A stretch of 64,000 bases of DNA from Trachythela sp. YZ-2020. Its lineage: Eukaryota > Cnidaria > Anthozoa > Malacalcyonacea > Clavulariidae. This document shows, one piece after another, positions 9,957 to 21,700 of this stretch. Position numbers and translations under genes: made by a program. The notes below the pieces were generated by a model. That model did no database searches and was not told the DNA's origin. It saw only the letters and a list, made by a program, of their open reading frames with translations. How positions within the stretch are numbered: the first letter of the stretch is position 1; each line of letters opens with the position of its first letter. The DNA is taken from contig JADLSH010000191.1 in NCBI GenBank assembly GCA_016169945.1, positions 523,501-587,500 on the forward strand. The letters are read 5' to 3'.

Positions 9957-12900
9957 ATGTCGGTCAGTGCTATGCAAGGCCATTTAAAAAACTCGGGCTA
10001 TAAAATTCAACCTATAGACCCCAATAATGCAGGGAAATACGATTCCTCGATTCCCCTTGTACTGCCAAACGACCACGAGTATGATTTAAAGACGAAAAGT
10101 ATTGTTAAAAAAGCCGGTGTACAGCGCACAAGTTTGTATCTCGTACCAGAAGCTTTGGAATTGCTGAGTTCCGTCAAATCACCGCTTGCTGTTCTGTCGA
10201 TATGTGGACCAATGCGAACGGGCAAGTCTTACATTCTATCAAGGTAGGTCGTTTGGGGTTTATTTTGTGCAACTACTCTTAGTTAATAGTTCCGACCAAA
10301 ACTATACTGTATAATGCTGGATCCTCACTTTGAGATATCATAAATATGATAGTCAAAGTTTTGTATACGTATTTTTGTAATTGCATATAGCCTAAAACTC
10401 CATAGACCCTATAATCTATATCAAATTTCTTTTCGATTCTCAGAACAGAGGAGAACACCGAAAATATCAATTTCCTAATTAAATATTAAGGTTTTTCAAA
10501 GCCAAGGTCATTTAATATTGGTAGTTATATCTATTTCTTCCTTCCTTGTTTCACTTTAGTGTTTATTTTTTACTTTGTATGAAAATTGAAAATGTATTTC
10601 CGTAGATACTTTTGTTTACATTCCAGATTATATCTATGTGCGGTTAGATATGGGCACAATGATATTGTGTCAGTTAAAATCCTGACGAAAAACAGTTTAT
10701 AACTGTTTGAAACGGTGTAACCTTTGAAAAAATTGAACGTATTATTGATCTCGATATAACTGTTTTTAATATTTAAGTTTTCTTTCTATGTCAGATTATT
10801 AGGCGAGGTGGATGCCTTTGATCTTGGACATACGTTTGATCCCCAGACTTTCGGAATATGGATGGGAACGAAGATTCTTGTAGGAAAAGATAAAAATGGG
10901 AAAGAACAGGCTATTCTCTTGTTGGATACAGAAGGAATTGGTATGGAATTATCATTGAAACTGAACTAAATTTAGTTATACCGTAAACCTCCGTATATAA
11001 GCCCTGGGCTTATATAGGTTCGTAAGGGTTTTTTGATGGGCTTATACACGGGGGGGCTTATATATGGGGGGCTATTATACACGGACATCATTTTGTGTTA
11101 GTAATTGGTTTTAACACGAACTAAAAAAATGAAAAAAAATTAATTTTATATTTATAACTATAAACTAATGCTGTCAAGCAGCATGATCTAGGTAATTAAA
11201 TGTCGCAGTATCTATCATCACTATCACTAGTACCGGTATTAGAGCCAGAGCAGGCTTCGAGGACGTCTGTAAGTTCGTCGTCGTCGTCGTCGTCTGCTTT
11301 CCAAATTCTTTCTTGAAATTTTGAGGGCATAAGATAGCTTTCTAATCCTCTGATGTTTGGTCGTCTTTCTGAACCGTCTTCTTTGACCTTATATTTAAGT
11401 AAGTATATGGGCTTATATATATTGGGGGCTTATATATTCGGGGGCTTATATTCGGGTGCGCGCGCGCGTTAGTGAATGCGGTGTTATATTTCGGGCTTAT
11501 ATTATCGGGGCTTATATGGTACTGGATAGCTTTATCAGGTCTAAACTGTTCCTCATTTAGGTACAGTAAGGGCCATGCCTTATTGATCCACTTTCTCTTT
11601 TCACATACAGACGCTCCGGGTGCCAATGTTTCTCAAGATGCTGGAATCCTTGTGCTGACCATTTTGGTTTCCTCCATACTCATTTATAACTCCCAAAATG
11701 TACCATACAAGAAGGACTTAGAGAAACTGGAGTATGCCTATCTTTAGTTGTCTATTTGCTTTGCCTAAAATTGCTTTTATAATAGAACAGAATTTTCAAG
11801 TGATATATAGAGGCCCAGGAAGGGTCATGTCTTATTGGTCCAGTGTTACTGCAGGAGGAAGCCTGAGTATCGTAGGAAAACCTGCTGTGTTTGGTAGACT
11901 CAAACTGGAAGCATTCTCACATGCGAGTGAGGTAAAATTATAATCAGACAACTGTGTATTGCAGGCATCAAACTTTAGTTACATGAAGATGAAACTGAAT
12001 GGCATTGAAAGGAGTAAATCATTGTGCCATCAACACTCCCTGTGTCAAAATAATCGTATTTCATTTTCAATTTTTAGTTGTTTTGTCCGCTTGGCGGAGG
12101 GGTTTCAAGTGAAGCGAAATCATGAAATAGAAATTGGGGAAATCTCCCAATATTTTCCACATTTCATCTGGTTACTTCGTGATGTTAGTCTGATAACCTC
12201 TGATGATGGAAAAGGCGGAGAAATGGATCCCACTGATTACATCAAGGAAAAGGTGATTGATTCACATATATTCAATCTATTTTTTAATGGGATATTCTAC
12301 TTATTTGCATATCTGTAAAAAGGCGTTGTTCATTAGGAGTGTTAGTGTCGGTGACACAGCAGTGGTTAGTGAATGTGCCTCTGCAACTGAGGTTCGATTC
12401 CTGTAATACAGGCCCGTAGCTGGGGGGGGGGGGCATTGCCCCCTCCAACGGAAATAAAACTGAAATTGTGCCCCCCCCCCAACCAGGAGTAGAAGAACGA
12501 AATTTTTGTTTTTAAAAAGTGAATTTATAGGCAGGAACTAAGTTATCTATGTTAATTTTAAAGTTTTAAGTAGTAAAGTACCACTCTAAAATGATGTATC
12601 GAAGCGCCAGCTACGGGCTTGCTGTAATATGCACTTTGTCTGGTCATAATTTCTCCTCAATTGCATGTGAGAAGGGTGATTCCAGTTTGACCCAAGCGAA
12701 CACCACAGGTTTTCTCCAGGTATTCCTGGACCAATAAATTAAGATGACTCTTTTTGGACCTCTAGGGAGAGCAGTTTAGAACTATTCAGTATAAATAGAA
12801 TTACTCTAGATTACGTTTCCTGATTTCCTCCTGTAGTAACATTGGAGCAATGAAGAATGGCCCTTACTACCACTCTAGGGGGAACATGTTTAGAACTGAT

Positions 12901-15525
12901 AGAGCTATCTGGTGTAAATAGTTTCGTTGCATTATTCATTGCTAAATCTACTAGGTGCTTTCGAGAGGAAAATCATTCAAACAAAACAAATCAGACGAAG
13001 TGGGACGTGCGATAATAACATTCTTCCCCGACATTGAATGCAAGACTCTGCCAACACCACATAGCGATGAGAAAGTGATGCAGAACATCGCACACCATAC
13101 GAATGATTTAAACCCAAAGTTTCAGAAAGGAGTACAGGATTTTATGACGCATTTAATATCAAAGGTTCAAACCAATGGCGCTAAACATGGCTACCAAAAG
13201 GGCTCTGTAATAACGGGTACGTTATAGGGATTGTTTTACTTCATGAAAATAAATAATTGTCCAGCTACAACATAGCAACATACCTGTCTACCAACCTACC
13301 CACACACCCGCTTACATACCTACCTTCCTATACCTACAAACCTATCTACCTGCTTACCTACCTACCTGCTTACCTACCTACCTACCTACCTATCTACCTA
13401 CCTACCTACCTATCTACCTACAAAACTCCAGTTTAAATAGTGTTTGACATATATTGATTCAATTCTGATTATGGTTAATTTTCTCAAGGCTCTTTGCTGT
13501 GTGGATTGCTTAAAGAATACGTGAAAGCAGTGAATGACCCTAATGCTATCCCTTGTCTTGATAATGCTTGGAAAAATACAGTAGATTTACTCAGAGCAAA
13601 AACTATGGAGGAACTTATCAAGAAATACAAAACTGCTATGACGGTATGTATGATATTAAACATTTTTGTGTTGTAGATAATATATTTATTCTACGAATCA
13701 ATCTACCTGGCAAGCCAGACTCTTTGGCTCCACTTCCCCCAAACACGCCATGGCACACTGATTAGTTCATGACCCAGCATTAATGACAAATTCGCCTCAG
13801 TCGAGTGCTTCCAAACCAGATTTACTCAGGGTATACTGGTTTTCACCAGCTGTAACACTGGACCAATGTGGAATGGCCCTTTTTATGTCATGTTTACTTT
13901 GTTTTAGACCAAAATCCAGGCTGTCAGTGTTCGAAGTGGAAGAACGTATCCTCTGGAAGAAGATGGTGCAACTAGGTACCTTGCTTGTATCAAAATCCTT
14001 GTTTCCTAGCAATGTTTCCCCAAGGTGGGAAAACCAGGAGACATTGTTTCTGCACTATAAGAATTTGTTGAATTTCTGAATTTGTTGGGCAGAGGGAAAT
14101 ATCTGAGTTTGGCGTGGTATTGAACCTTTTATTTTCTCTATAATGTTTTGTCAATTATTCTTCAGAGGTGCAACCTTAATGGGACTTCATGATGAAATAT
14201 TGAAAGCTCTTACAAAAGAATTGCTGGAGAAAGTGGCGCATTTTGGTGCTGGAGATATCAAAGACCTGAAGAAAAACAGCGCAGATTTGGTTCAAGCATT
14301 TCAGAAAAAAATTAGTAAGGGAATGGTCTGATTTGCACTAGAGATGAATGAACCGTCTAGGTGAACTTCTGTTTTATTTTTCTTTACCTTAGTTGAAGTG
14401 CGCAAAAAGAAAGGATTCACAATGGACGCTCATGGCAATCGAAAGGAATACGAAGGAATGGAAGTTTGCGGAGGTGAATTACTCGAGTTCATTCGAATTA
14501 ACAGAGCTCTGTCTGCGGAATTTTGTAGCGAACTCTACCAAGAATTGTTTGCACCGATTCAGGCTAAAATTGAGCACGAAATTGAAGCATACACGTTCAA
14601 GCAACTGGAAGCAGACTTTAGGAAATTGAATGAAGAATACCTGAAGCGCGCCATTGGTCCGGAAAAATGGAACATTCTCAGCGAAATGGATAAGAAAATG
14701 GTGGAGGCACAGAAAAGCAATTTTAAAAAAGTGAAAGGATATCAAGAAAAAGTTATGAAGGAACGACAGCGGACGAAAGAGGCGGAAATTGAGGCCAGGC
14801 AGAGAAATGAAGAGTTGAAGAAATTACACCAAGAGGCCATTAGAGAGAAGGAGAAGAATGCTGAGAATTTGAAGAATACGCAACAGAATTTCCAAAACCA
14901 AATGGATAAGGTTACTAAACAAAACTAACTATTTTTATACTAGATGGCTCTATAAGTTCTAACCTCTTCTCAACCTGTTCTCTCTAGAGGTTTAGTGATG
15001 CACATCCCTCATTGGTCTAATGTACTACACGAGGGAACGCCCAGTGAATTTATCCTTTATTTCTAGTTAAGAGAAGAAGAAGGGAAGCGTAGAGAAGAAG
15101 AAACGCAAAAACTCCAAGATCTTCAAAAATCGAACTTTGCTGATTTTCAAGATATGATCAAGGTAGAAGTTACAACTGTCCAAAACTTAATAATACAATA
15201 ATATTTTCCTGTATCTTATCAATAAGTTTCTGTTTTTATCATATGTATAGGAGTTCAATCAGAGTCAAAATAAGGGCATGGAAGCAATGATGGACAACTT
15301 GAAACTTGAAAGAGAACAAAGTAAAGAACAAATGGGAGAGTTGGTGAAAGCCATTGCTAATATTCCACCACCAACTGGTAAGTATATACAACATCTCAGT
15401 TGTGTTGTACAATGAGTTTCACTTTTTTTTCTTATACAACACAGTCACGAATGTATCTCGTGTCTATCTATTATTTCTCATTTCTAGTTACGGTGGAGAA
15501 AGGTGGATTTTGCTCCGTTATGTAA
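9957..15525 (+). CDS. GBP: Guanylate-binding protein with CaaX box, 12 exons
   Basis: Interferon-type large GTPase. Exons: 9957-10243, 10795-10940, 11611-11731, 12078-12252, 12955-13216, 13489-13643, 13908-13975, 14166-14314, 14393-14910, 15067-15162, 15251-15377, 15488-15525. All junctions are GT-AG with matching phase, giving 713 residues. Motifs: P-loop GPMRTGKS (84-91), switch I threonine in DPQTFGIW, DTEG (140-143), LLRD (217-220, the GBP-type G4), then the helical middle domain (FFPDIECKTLP) and a long charged coiled coil encoded by exons 9-11. The last exon ends GGFCSVM, so CSVM is a CaaX prenylation signal and the protein probably acts at membranes, as known for vertebrate GBP1, 2 and 5. 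It is divergent to the other GBP and convergent with HAP2. kappaB and GAAA sites upstream suggest immune induction. The short exon 7 is the least certain. Confidence 0.9.
10978..11525. repeat. GGGCTTATAT-rich element in GBP intron 2
   Basis: Both ends carry clusters of GGGCTTATAT words: 10990-11075 inverted and direct, and 11405-11520 direct. The left end TACCGTAAACC and the right end ATATGGTA are inverted relative to each other, so this may be a MITE with repetitive subterminal arms. The centre has a short CGT/CTG microsatellite at about 11275-11300. No gene is visible in it. Confidence 0.45.
11807..11970 (-). mobile_element. SINE fragment
   Basis: This is the inverse of the window's common SINE. 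It has the body words CCAGTGTTACTGCAGGAGG, GTTTGGTAGACTCAAACTGG and TCACATGCGAGTGAGG, and ends near TTGCAGGCATC without the tRNA-like head. Confidence 0.65.
12345..12800 (+). mobile_element. tRNA-derived SINE, interrupted by a hAT-type MITE
   Basis: The head has an A-box-like CAGCAGTGGTTAGTGAATG and a B-box GGTTCGATTCC. The body continues after the insertion with CATGTGAGAAG, TTTTCTCCAGG, CCTCTAGGGAGAGCAG and CAGTATAAATAG. At least a dozen copies of this family sit in the GBP and HAP2 introns. The insertion at 12409-12621 splits the tRNA-like head from the body. Confidence 0.75.
12409..12621. mobile_element. 213-bp hAT-type MITE with 8-bp target duplication
   Basis: Begins CAGGCCCGTAGCTGG and ends CCAGCTACGGGCTTG, so the termini are inverted. 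It is flanked by CTGTAATA at 12401-12408 and 12622-12629, an exact 8-bp duplication as made by hAT transposases. Long G and C runs lie just inside the left end. Confidence 0.8.
12805..12930 (+). mobile_element. SINE 3' fragment
   Basis: A second, partial copy directly behind the first: CCTCCTGTAGTAACATTGG, CCACTCTAGGGGGAAC, TTTAGAACTGATAGAGC. It ends just before GBP exon 5. Confidence 0.65.
13280..13425. repeat. ACCT tetranucleotide microsatellite
   Basis: An imperfect run of CTAC and CTACCTAC words in the intron between GBP exons 5 and 6. Confidence 0.85.
13805..13890 (+). mobile_element. SINE body fragment
   Basis: Short match to the common SINE body: GGGTATACTGGTTTTC, CTGTAACACTGGACCAATG. 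It lies in the intron before GBP exon 7. Confidence 0.45.
13995..14060. repeat. Single unit of the dispersed TTTCCTAG minisatellite
   Basis: Has the words GTTTCCTAGCAATGTTTCC and ACCAGGAGACATTGTTTC, matching the arrays at 18270-18610, 21590-21845 and 27055-27465. Confidence 0.6.
14950..15040 (-). mobile_element. SINE fragment
   Basis: Inverse of the SINE 3' end: CTCTATAAGTTCTAA, CTGTTCTCTCTAGAGG, CATTGGTCTAATGTACTAC. It lies between GBP exons 9 and 10. Confidence 0.5.
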
Positions 15526-15629
15526 CGCTTTGAGTCAACTGTGATGATGATGTATCTTATTATTGGTGATATATAACAAAATTATATAATATTCATGAAC
15601 CCTAATCTTCACGTTGAGACAAAAAAGAA

Positions 15630-15635
15630 AATAAA
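15630..15635 (+). terminator. Poly(A) signal of the plus-strand GBP gene
   Basis: AATAAA 105 nt after the GBP stop codon, in the 267-bp gap between the convergent GBP and HAP2 genes. Confidence 0.5.
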
Positions 15636-15703
15636 ACTGAGTAACGCAATAATAACGATTTGTTGTGTGGACACCATATTTGGTTTCAACGTCATCTCAA
15701 ATG

Positions 15704-15709
15704 TTTATT
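15704..15709 (-). terminator. Poly(A) signal of the minus-strand HAP2 gene
   Basis: AATAAA on the minus strand, 84 nt past the HAP2 stop codon at 15793. The two predicted 3' ends overlap little or not at all. Confidence 0.5.
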
Positions 15710-15792
15710 TCAAAACAATATTTTTAAGATAAGTTTATCGTTTATCTATTGTCTGCATAAACAGCATCGTTAATATACTACTTATTTTCTCC

Positions 15793-18700
15793 CTAGTCAT
15801 TGTTCAATTGATCGTTATCCCTGTTTCCGGAAAATATATAATTTCCGCTGCCATAGCTTCCGGCGTCATCATTTCCGGTATCATCTCTTCCGGTGTCATC
15901 ATTACCGGTATCATATCTTATTGTGTCATAATTTCCGGTAACATTACTTCCGGTGTCATAATTTCCTGTAAAACTTCCTGTGTCATCATTTCCGGTAAAA
16001 TTACTTCCGGTAAAATTACTTTCGGTGGCATCACTTTTACTAGTGTCATTCCTAATGCCAACAATACCTTCAGCAATGCTACTTCTGGCAACGTCATTTC
16101 CGGTAACATGACTTCCGTCCGTATCATTATTTCTGTCCATATCACTTCCAGCAATGTTACTTCCGTCATTTCCGGTAACATAAATTTCGGTCACATCACT
16201 TCCGGTTGCATTACTTCCAGGAACATCTATTCCGGTAATATCAATTCTGCCTGCTTCATTTCCGGTAACATTACTTCCTTCGACATTACTCCCCGTAACA
16301 TCACCATCCGTCATTTCAACTCCATAATGCTGCAGGACCGAAGAAACTATTTTCCCGCCACTTTCAATTTCGTATTCTTGATTATTTTCACTTTCTGTAA
16401 CACTGTTTCTTTGGCGTGTACCAGTTTCTTTGTTAAACTGGCCTGGTTCAGAATCACTTTCGCTACCGCTTTTGTTTAGATCTACAGACTTATAGATTTT
16501 GTAATTACTTTCTTCTTCGTCTTCGGGACGTCCTTTCCGCTGTTTGTTTCCTAATTTATCTTTAATCCAACATTTAAAAGTTTTCAAAAGTCCTGCAAGT
16601 TGTTTCCCAAGCCAGTCAAAAGCAGCATTAAAACAAGGTCCAAACGTTTTCTGCCATACGAATTTTAGTCCTTTGTAAAACAGCATCAAGGGAAAGATGA
16701 AGAAAAAGAACCATTCAAATATGAAATCTGATATCTTTCTTCGTTTCTCGTTCTCTGGATTTGCTCCTCTGTATAAATGAACGGTAAAGAAGCATATTAG
16801 TTTTAAGTTATTGGACGACTACTTTATTGGACTGTTCTCCCTAGAGTTCCAGCAAGGGACGTCCCGTCCCGTATTGTACCCGGAGAAAACCCTTGTGTTT
16901 GGTTTGCAATCTTTTCCCAGGAGCTTCCAGTAAGGGCATTCACTTAGTGGTCCAATGTTACTAAAGAAAGAAACAGGAATTCTTGAAGAAAATCTGCGGT
17001 GTTTGGTAGTAATCTGGATGCACTCTTCTCGCAAGAATTAAACCTGGTCACAGAGGTGTAAGACACTTGCATGCACAGCTAACACCACAAACATCGTATG
17101 TACTCTAAGTATAAAACATTGTCTAACCCCAGAAGACTTGACTTGTCAATAGAAGCTCTTCGGATGGGAAAGAAACAAAGAGTAAACTTACAAAAATTCC
17201 TGAGTCTTTTTCGCCTCGTCCACTTCGCTATCGCTTTCTCTCTGTATAACTACAACGTGTGGCGCTGCTTGAGGTGGCTTGTCTGGACTTTTCATCGCTT
17301 TAATAGTCTTTTTTGCCAGTATCTTAAACACGCCTTTTGGTAGAAAACCCCACAACACTCGAATAATGATCAGCACCACTATAATAAACACCAAAGTAAG
17401 GTACGACCACAACTTGCCCATGTGGGGTAAAAGCCCCCAGGCACCTTTCACTGCTGAGAAAGCAACCTTGGCGACTTCCCCCACCGTTTCAAAAATCATG
17501 CCCAGAGTGTCGGAGATACTGTCCATAAAGTCTCCATATGTCGGTGGTTTGCCTTGGTCGAATGTTACGTCTGATTCGTTCACACAAACGAAGTTATCTT
17601 GATCTGTACACTAAAGGGAATGTTAACAAGTATTTTAAGAACACGATAGCATATATTATATACACAAACTCTGGATATGACGTATTCTGCAATCTGATTG
17701 GTTCTCTACTAGCAGGATATTAGCTCATATCCTGCTAGTAGAGAAAAGTAGAAAAATGGCTGGCAGATTTGGACAATTAAATGAAGAGGAAATTCAAGTT
17801 TTACTTGAAAAAAGTAAATATCCAGATCCAGAGCTTGTTATATTATACGATGGGATCAATATAACGATACAGTGTACTGATTTCCTTTGTGTTTTGTGAA
17901 TTATTAATACGTTTGAGGAAGTATGGTAACCAATGAGCCATGATGCATTCTCATGGCCAATGAGAATCAGGCAATAGTCTATATATACTCACAGAGCAGC
18001 CAATGAGAATCGGGCAATAGTCTATATATACTCACAGAGCAGCCAATGAGAATCAGGCAATAGTCTATATATACTCACAGAGCAGCCACATCTCAGAATA
18101 CACACACAAGTACTGGTTGTATTGACACTGATGATGCTCGAATCGATCGACGTTCGCCTCGCGTCATAAAGGTTCGCTGAAACGAAGATTTTAAGTATTA
18201 TAAAACAAGCTTTGTTAGCATCCTTCAACTTCAGAATTGTTAAGTCCTAGTCGTATTTCTCGAAGATGCATGAGCAAACTAGAAAACGTTGTTTCCTAGA
18301 CATTTTTTATCATAGGTGGGCAAACCAGGAAACATTGTTCCCTAGCCATGTTTTCCGAAGGTGGGCAAAACAGAAACGTTGTTTCCTAGTCGTGTTTCCC
18401 GAAGGTGGGCAAACCAGGAAACATTGTTCCCTAGCCATGTTTTCCGAAGGTGGGCAAACCAGAAACGTTGTTTCCTAGCCATGTTTCCCGAAGGTGGGCA
18501 AACCAGGGAACATTGTTTCCTAGTCATGTTTCCCAAAGGTAGACAAACCAGGAAACATTGTTTCCTAGCCATGTTTATCAGAGGTGGGCAAACCAGGAAA
18601 CATTGTTTCCTTATCTTGAAAACCTTTTAAAACAGAATAATTCCATACCAGTACATGAAAATGCTCCGCCTTTTCGTCTATAAGATTCAAGTGTGAACTG

Positions 18701-21700
18701 AAAATGATGGTTTGTTTGTGGATTGATGGAAGCTCTCTTTTCATGACCTGGGTTTATACCATTTGAACAATACTCCAAGCTTACCTGCGGGAAAACGATG
18801 GGAAAATAATTGCTAAAACCATTAGCCAACGTCACAGATGGCACAACGGTTACTGCGTGCGTTTTTCACCTCTGTGACCTGGGTTCGATTTCTGCAATAT
18901 GTAGTTGTCTGATTTTGCCTGTAGTTGTATTCTAGTTTCACTTTACCACACACCGCAGGTTTTCTCCTGCTACTCTTATTTCCCCTGTAGTAAGACTGGA
19001 ACAACTAGGATGTCCCTTGCTGGATCTGTAGGAAGCAGTGGCGTAGCCAAGGGCCTTCAAAACCGTTCTCATGAAAAGTTCAAATCCGGCGAGATATTGG
19101 TGGGGGGGGGGGGGGGGTCAGGTGAGGTAAGCCACGAGTCAAATCCAATTAAAAACTCCCAAACCATAGACGGTAGATATACATAAAATATCATAAAGAT
19201 ATTTTCACGTGTATTGTGCCTTGTTCTAATGTAATAATAACAGAATTTTGTGATTTATGACCTTCCAATTACTTTTAAAAACTCTTATCAGAATGTGGGA
19301 AATGGCGTTTCCGAGTCCTAGAAATCAAAAATTTTCCCGGGGGGCATTCCCCCGGACCCCACTAGGTGGTTCGTGGCTTCGCCGCACTACTCGCCCCCCC
19401 CCAACATTCGACCCTGGCTACGCCACTGGTAGGAAGAATAGTTTAGAACTGATAGGAAGAATAGTTTAGAGCTGTCCAGTATAAATGAAGTTAGTTTACT
19501 TACATAAAAATCTGCAGTAACAAATCCAGTGTTTTGAACAACAACTGTCGCCAAGCCATTGCGACTTTGAGACTCGAAACCTTCTGCAAACGCTTTCACA
19601 ATTACACCTCCAGCCCTTTGGTGGAATTAAGTCTAAAGTTAGTTGCAATTAATAGACCTAATCACTTAATCAGCTAACGCATGTTTAATAATGCCCATTG
19701 CCACCGAATTCTGTCATATATATAATTGCTAATATAATAAATGATTTGTTACCTTTGTTCCATTCTATGCTTCCATTATCAGAACAATGGTAACTAGGCA
19801 TGCGATCGAGTTAACCGAATGTGAATTTGATGGCAACTGGCATAAACATGCGTTAGCTGATTAGATCTATGATTTGTTACACTAGAATGTAATTAGCGGC
19901 CAATTAGTACAACTAATTAACAAATTAATTAGACCAAATCACCTGTTATAAACAAGAATCAAATCATCGGCACTAATTTCAAGATAAACCATAACATTTG
20001 ACGCTTCTTCAGATTCAAATTCCACGACACGGTCACGTGACCCGAGACGTTCTTTCAATCCCGTTATTTTCCCGAAGGTTTCTGGGAAATATTTTGTTTT
20101 CTCTCCTTTCGAGCGGCGCGTCTGAAATGGATAAACGGTTGACAAAAATGATAAGCTGCCGTGGTTTGTGTCTCAACTTGTTTACAAGTTGTGAGTGACA
20201 ACCTTGTAGCAACTTGATAAAATGACAACATTGTTACAACTTGGTGACAAGCTTGCTACAAGTCTGTTGCGAACACATCTTGTTGACAAGATGTGAAATT
20301 TTTTCGTGTGTAGTTCAGACATAAACCATGCAAGGCATCTGACTACAGCTTTATATTGTAGAGTATAATAGAGGGTTTAAGCTTCGCGTTCATACGTCAA
20401 ACGACAAACGCCAGGCGAAGAAAAATTTACGCTATAAGGCAATAAAGGGGAAATGAACTTGCTATTTTAAAACTGTAATGTATGATGATTCTTTTGAGAT
20501 AAGAAAGAAAATATGGAGCGAAGAAGCTAAGCGAAAATTTTGCCAAGAAAATTCGACTCTGCCGTTTACCGTTGCCCTCAAACGTGAAGCTTAAACTCCC
20601 TATTATCTACACTTAACCCTCAAGTTAAACGAGAATATAACTTTATATGTGTAAAGGGTCAACTTACCACGTCTTCAATGAAGTAGTCTTTAATTTGATT
20701 TCTTAAGCATCTATAGAAAATTTCTAGATTGAGCCTATCAGCCTAATATACGTATGGACATTTACTCATAAGTAACTTTTGGGGGCACGATTGTAATGTA
20801 TTCATTAATTACACATAATTATAAACGCAACTTTCTAGATACAGACGTTCCAAGCTCAAATGAAGCTTGCAGTAGGGAGCACGGGTGGCAGATGCGTTGC
20901 TACTGTATTCTGTATGTCGATGGTAGGATATTGTTACTTGACAAGTGAATACCTCTGACATGATGCGCTTAAAGTTGTGGTTCTCTTGTTCTTCGAGACT
21001 TTCTCTAGGTTCTCCAGTTTTCCTCCCTCACCAATAACTAACCCTTCCAGCTCCAATTTTAGCTGTGCTCCATATTCAGAGATGGTCATGTGATGGCAAA
21101 CAGATGTCCTAAGAGGCCTACGTCTCGGTCACGTTTGAAGGGCATTCTTTTCAATTCAGCCCTAGGGAGGACGAAAATATGACAAGCACCCCCTCCCCCC
21201 TCCTTTGTTATACCCTGACTTACGTTCCCTGGGGTTGATAGCAACCATAACCGTCCATATTGTGCAATGTACTTTGCTCTGCAAACGGCGTGAATGACAC
21301 ACCGATTTTGTCACATTTCGAAGAATTTCCCCACTCAACTTCGCTCATTGGTATAATCAGGTAGTCCTCATATCCAAACTGAAACAAAAATAGACCTGAT
21401 CAGCTAAAGGTGCGTTTACATGCTGCGATTTGTCGGGCCGATTTTAGGTTTTGCTGGATGATAATGACGAATATTTTCAGTTGATGAAGTCGTCTGATGA
21501 CGTTTGCAACGTATTTTTCAAATATCATCAACGTTCATCTGAAATCGGCCCGACAAATCGCAGCGTGTAAACGTACCTTAAAACCTTCGGCAAACCAGGA
21601 AACGTTCAAACCAATAGCCATGTTTCCCGAAGGTGGCCAAAACAGGAAACGTTTCCTAGCCATGTTTCCCGAAGGTGGACAAACGTTGTTTCCTAGTCAT

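Noticed and set aside
15808..16479. 223-codon plus-strand frame opposite the HAP2 tail
   Set aside because: Shadow of the in-frame repeat. The minus-strand frame is joined by a phase-correct splice to a complete HAP2 gene.
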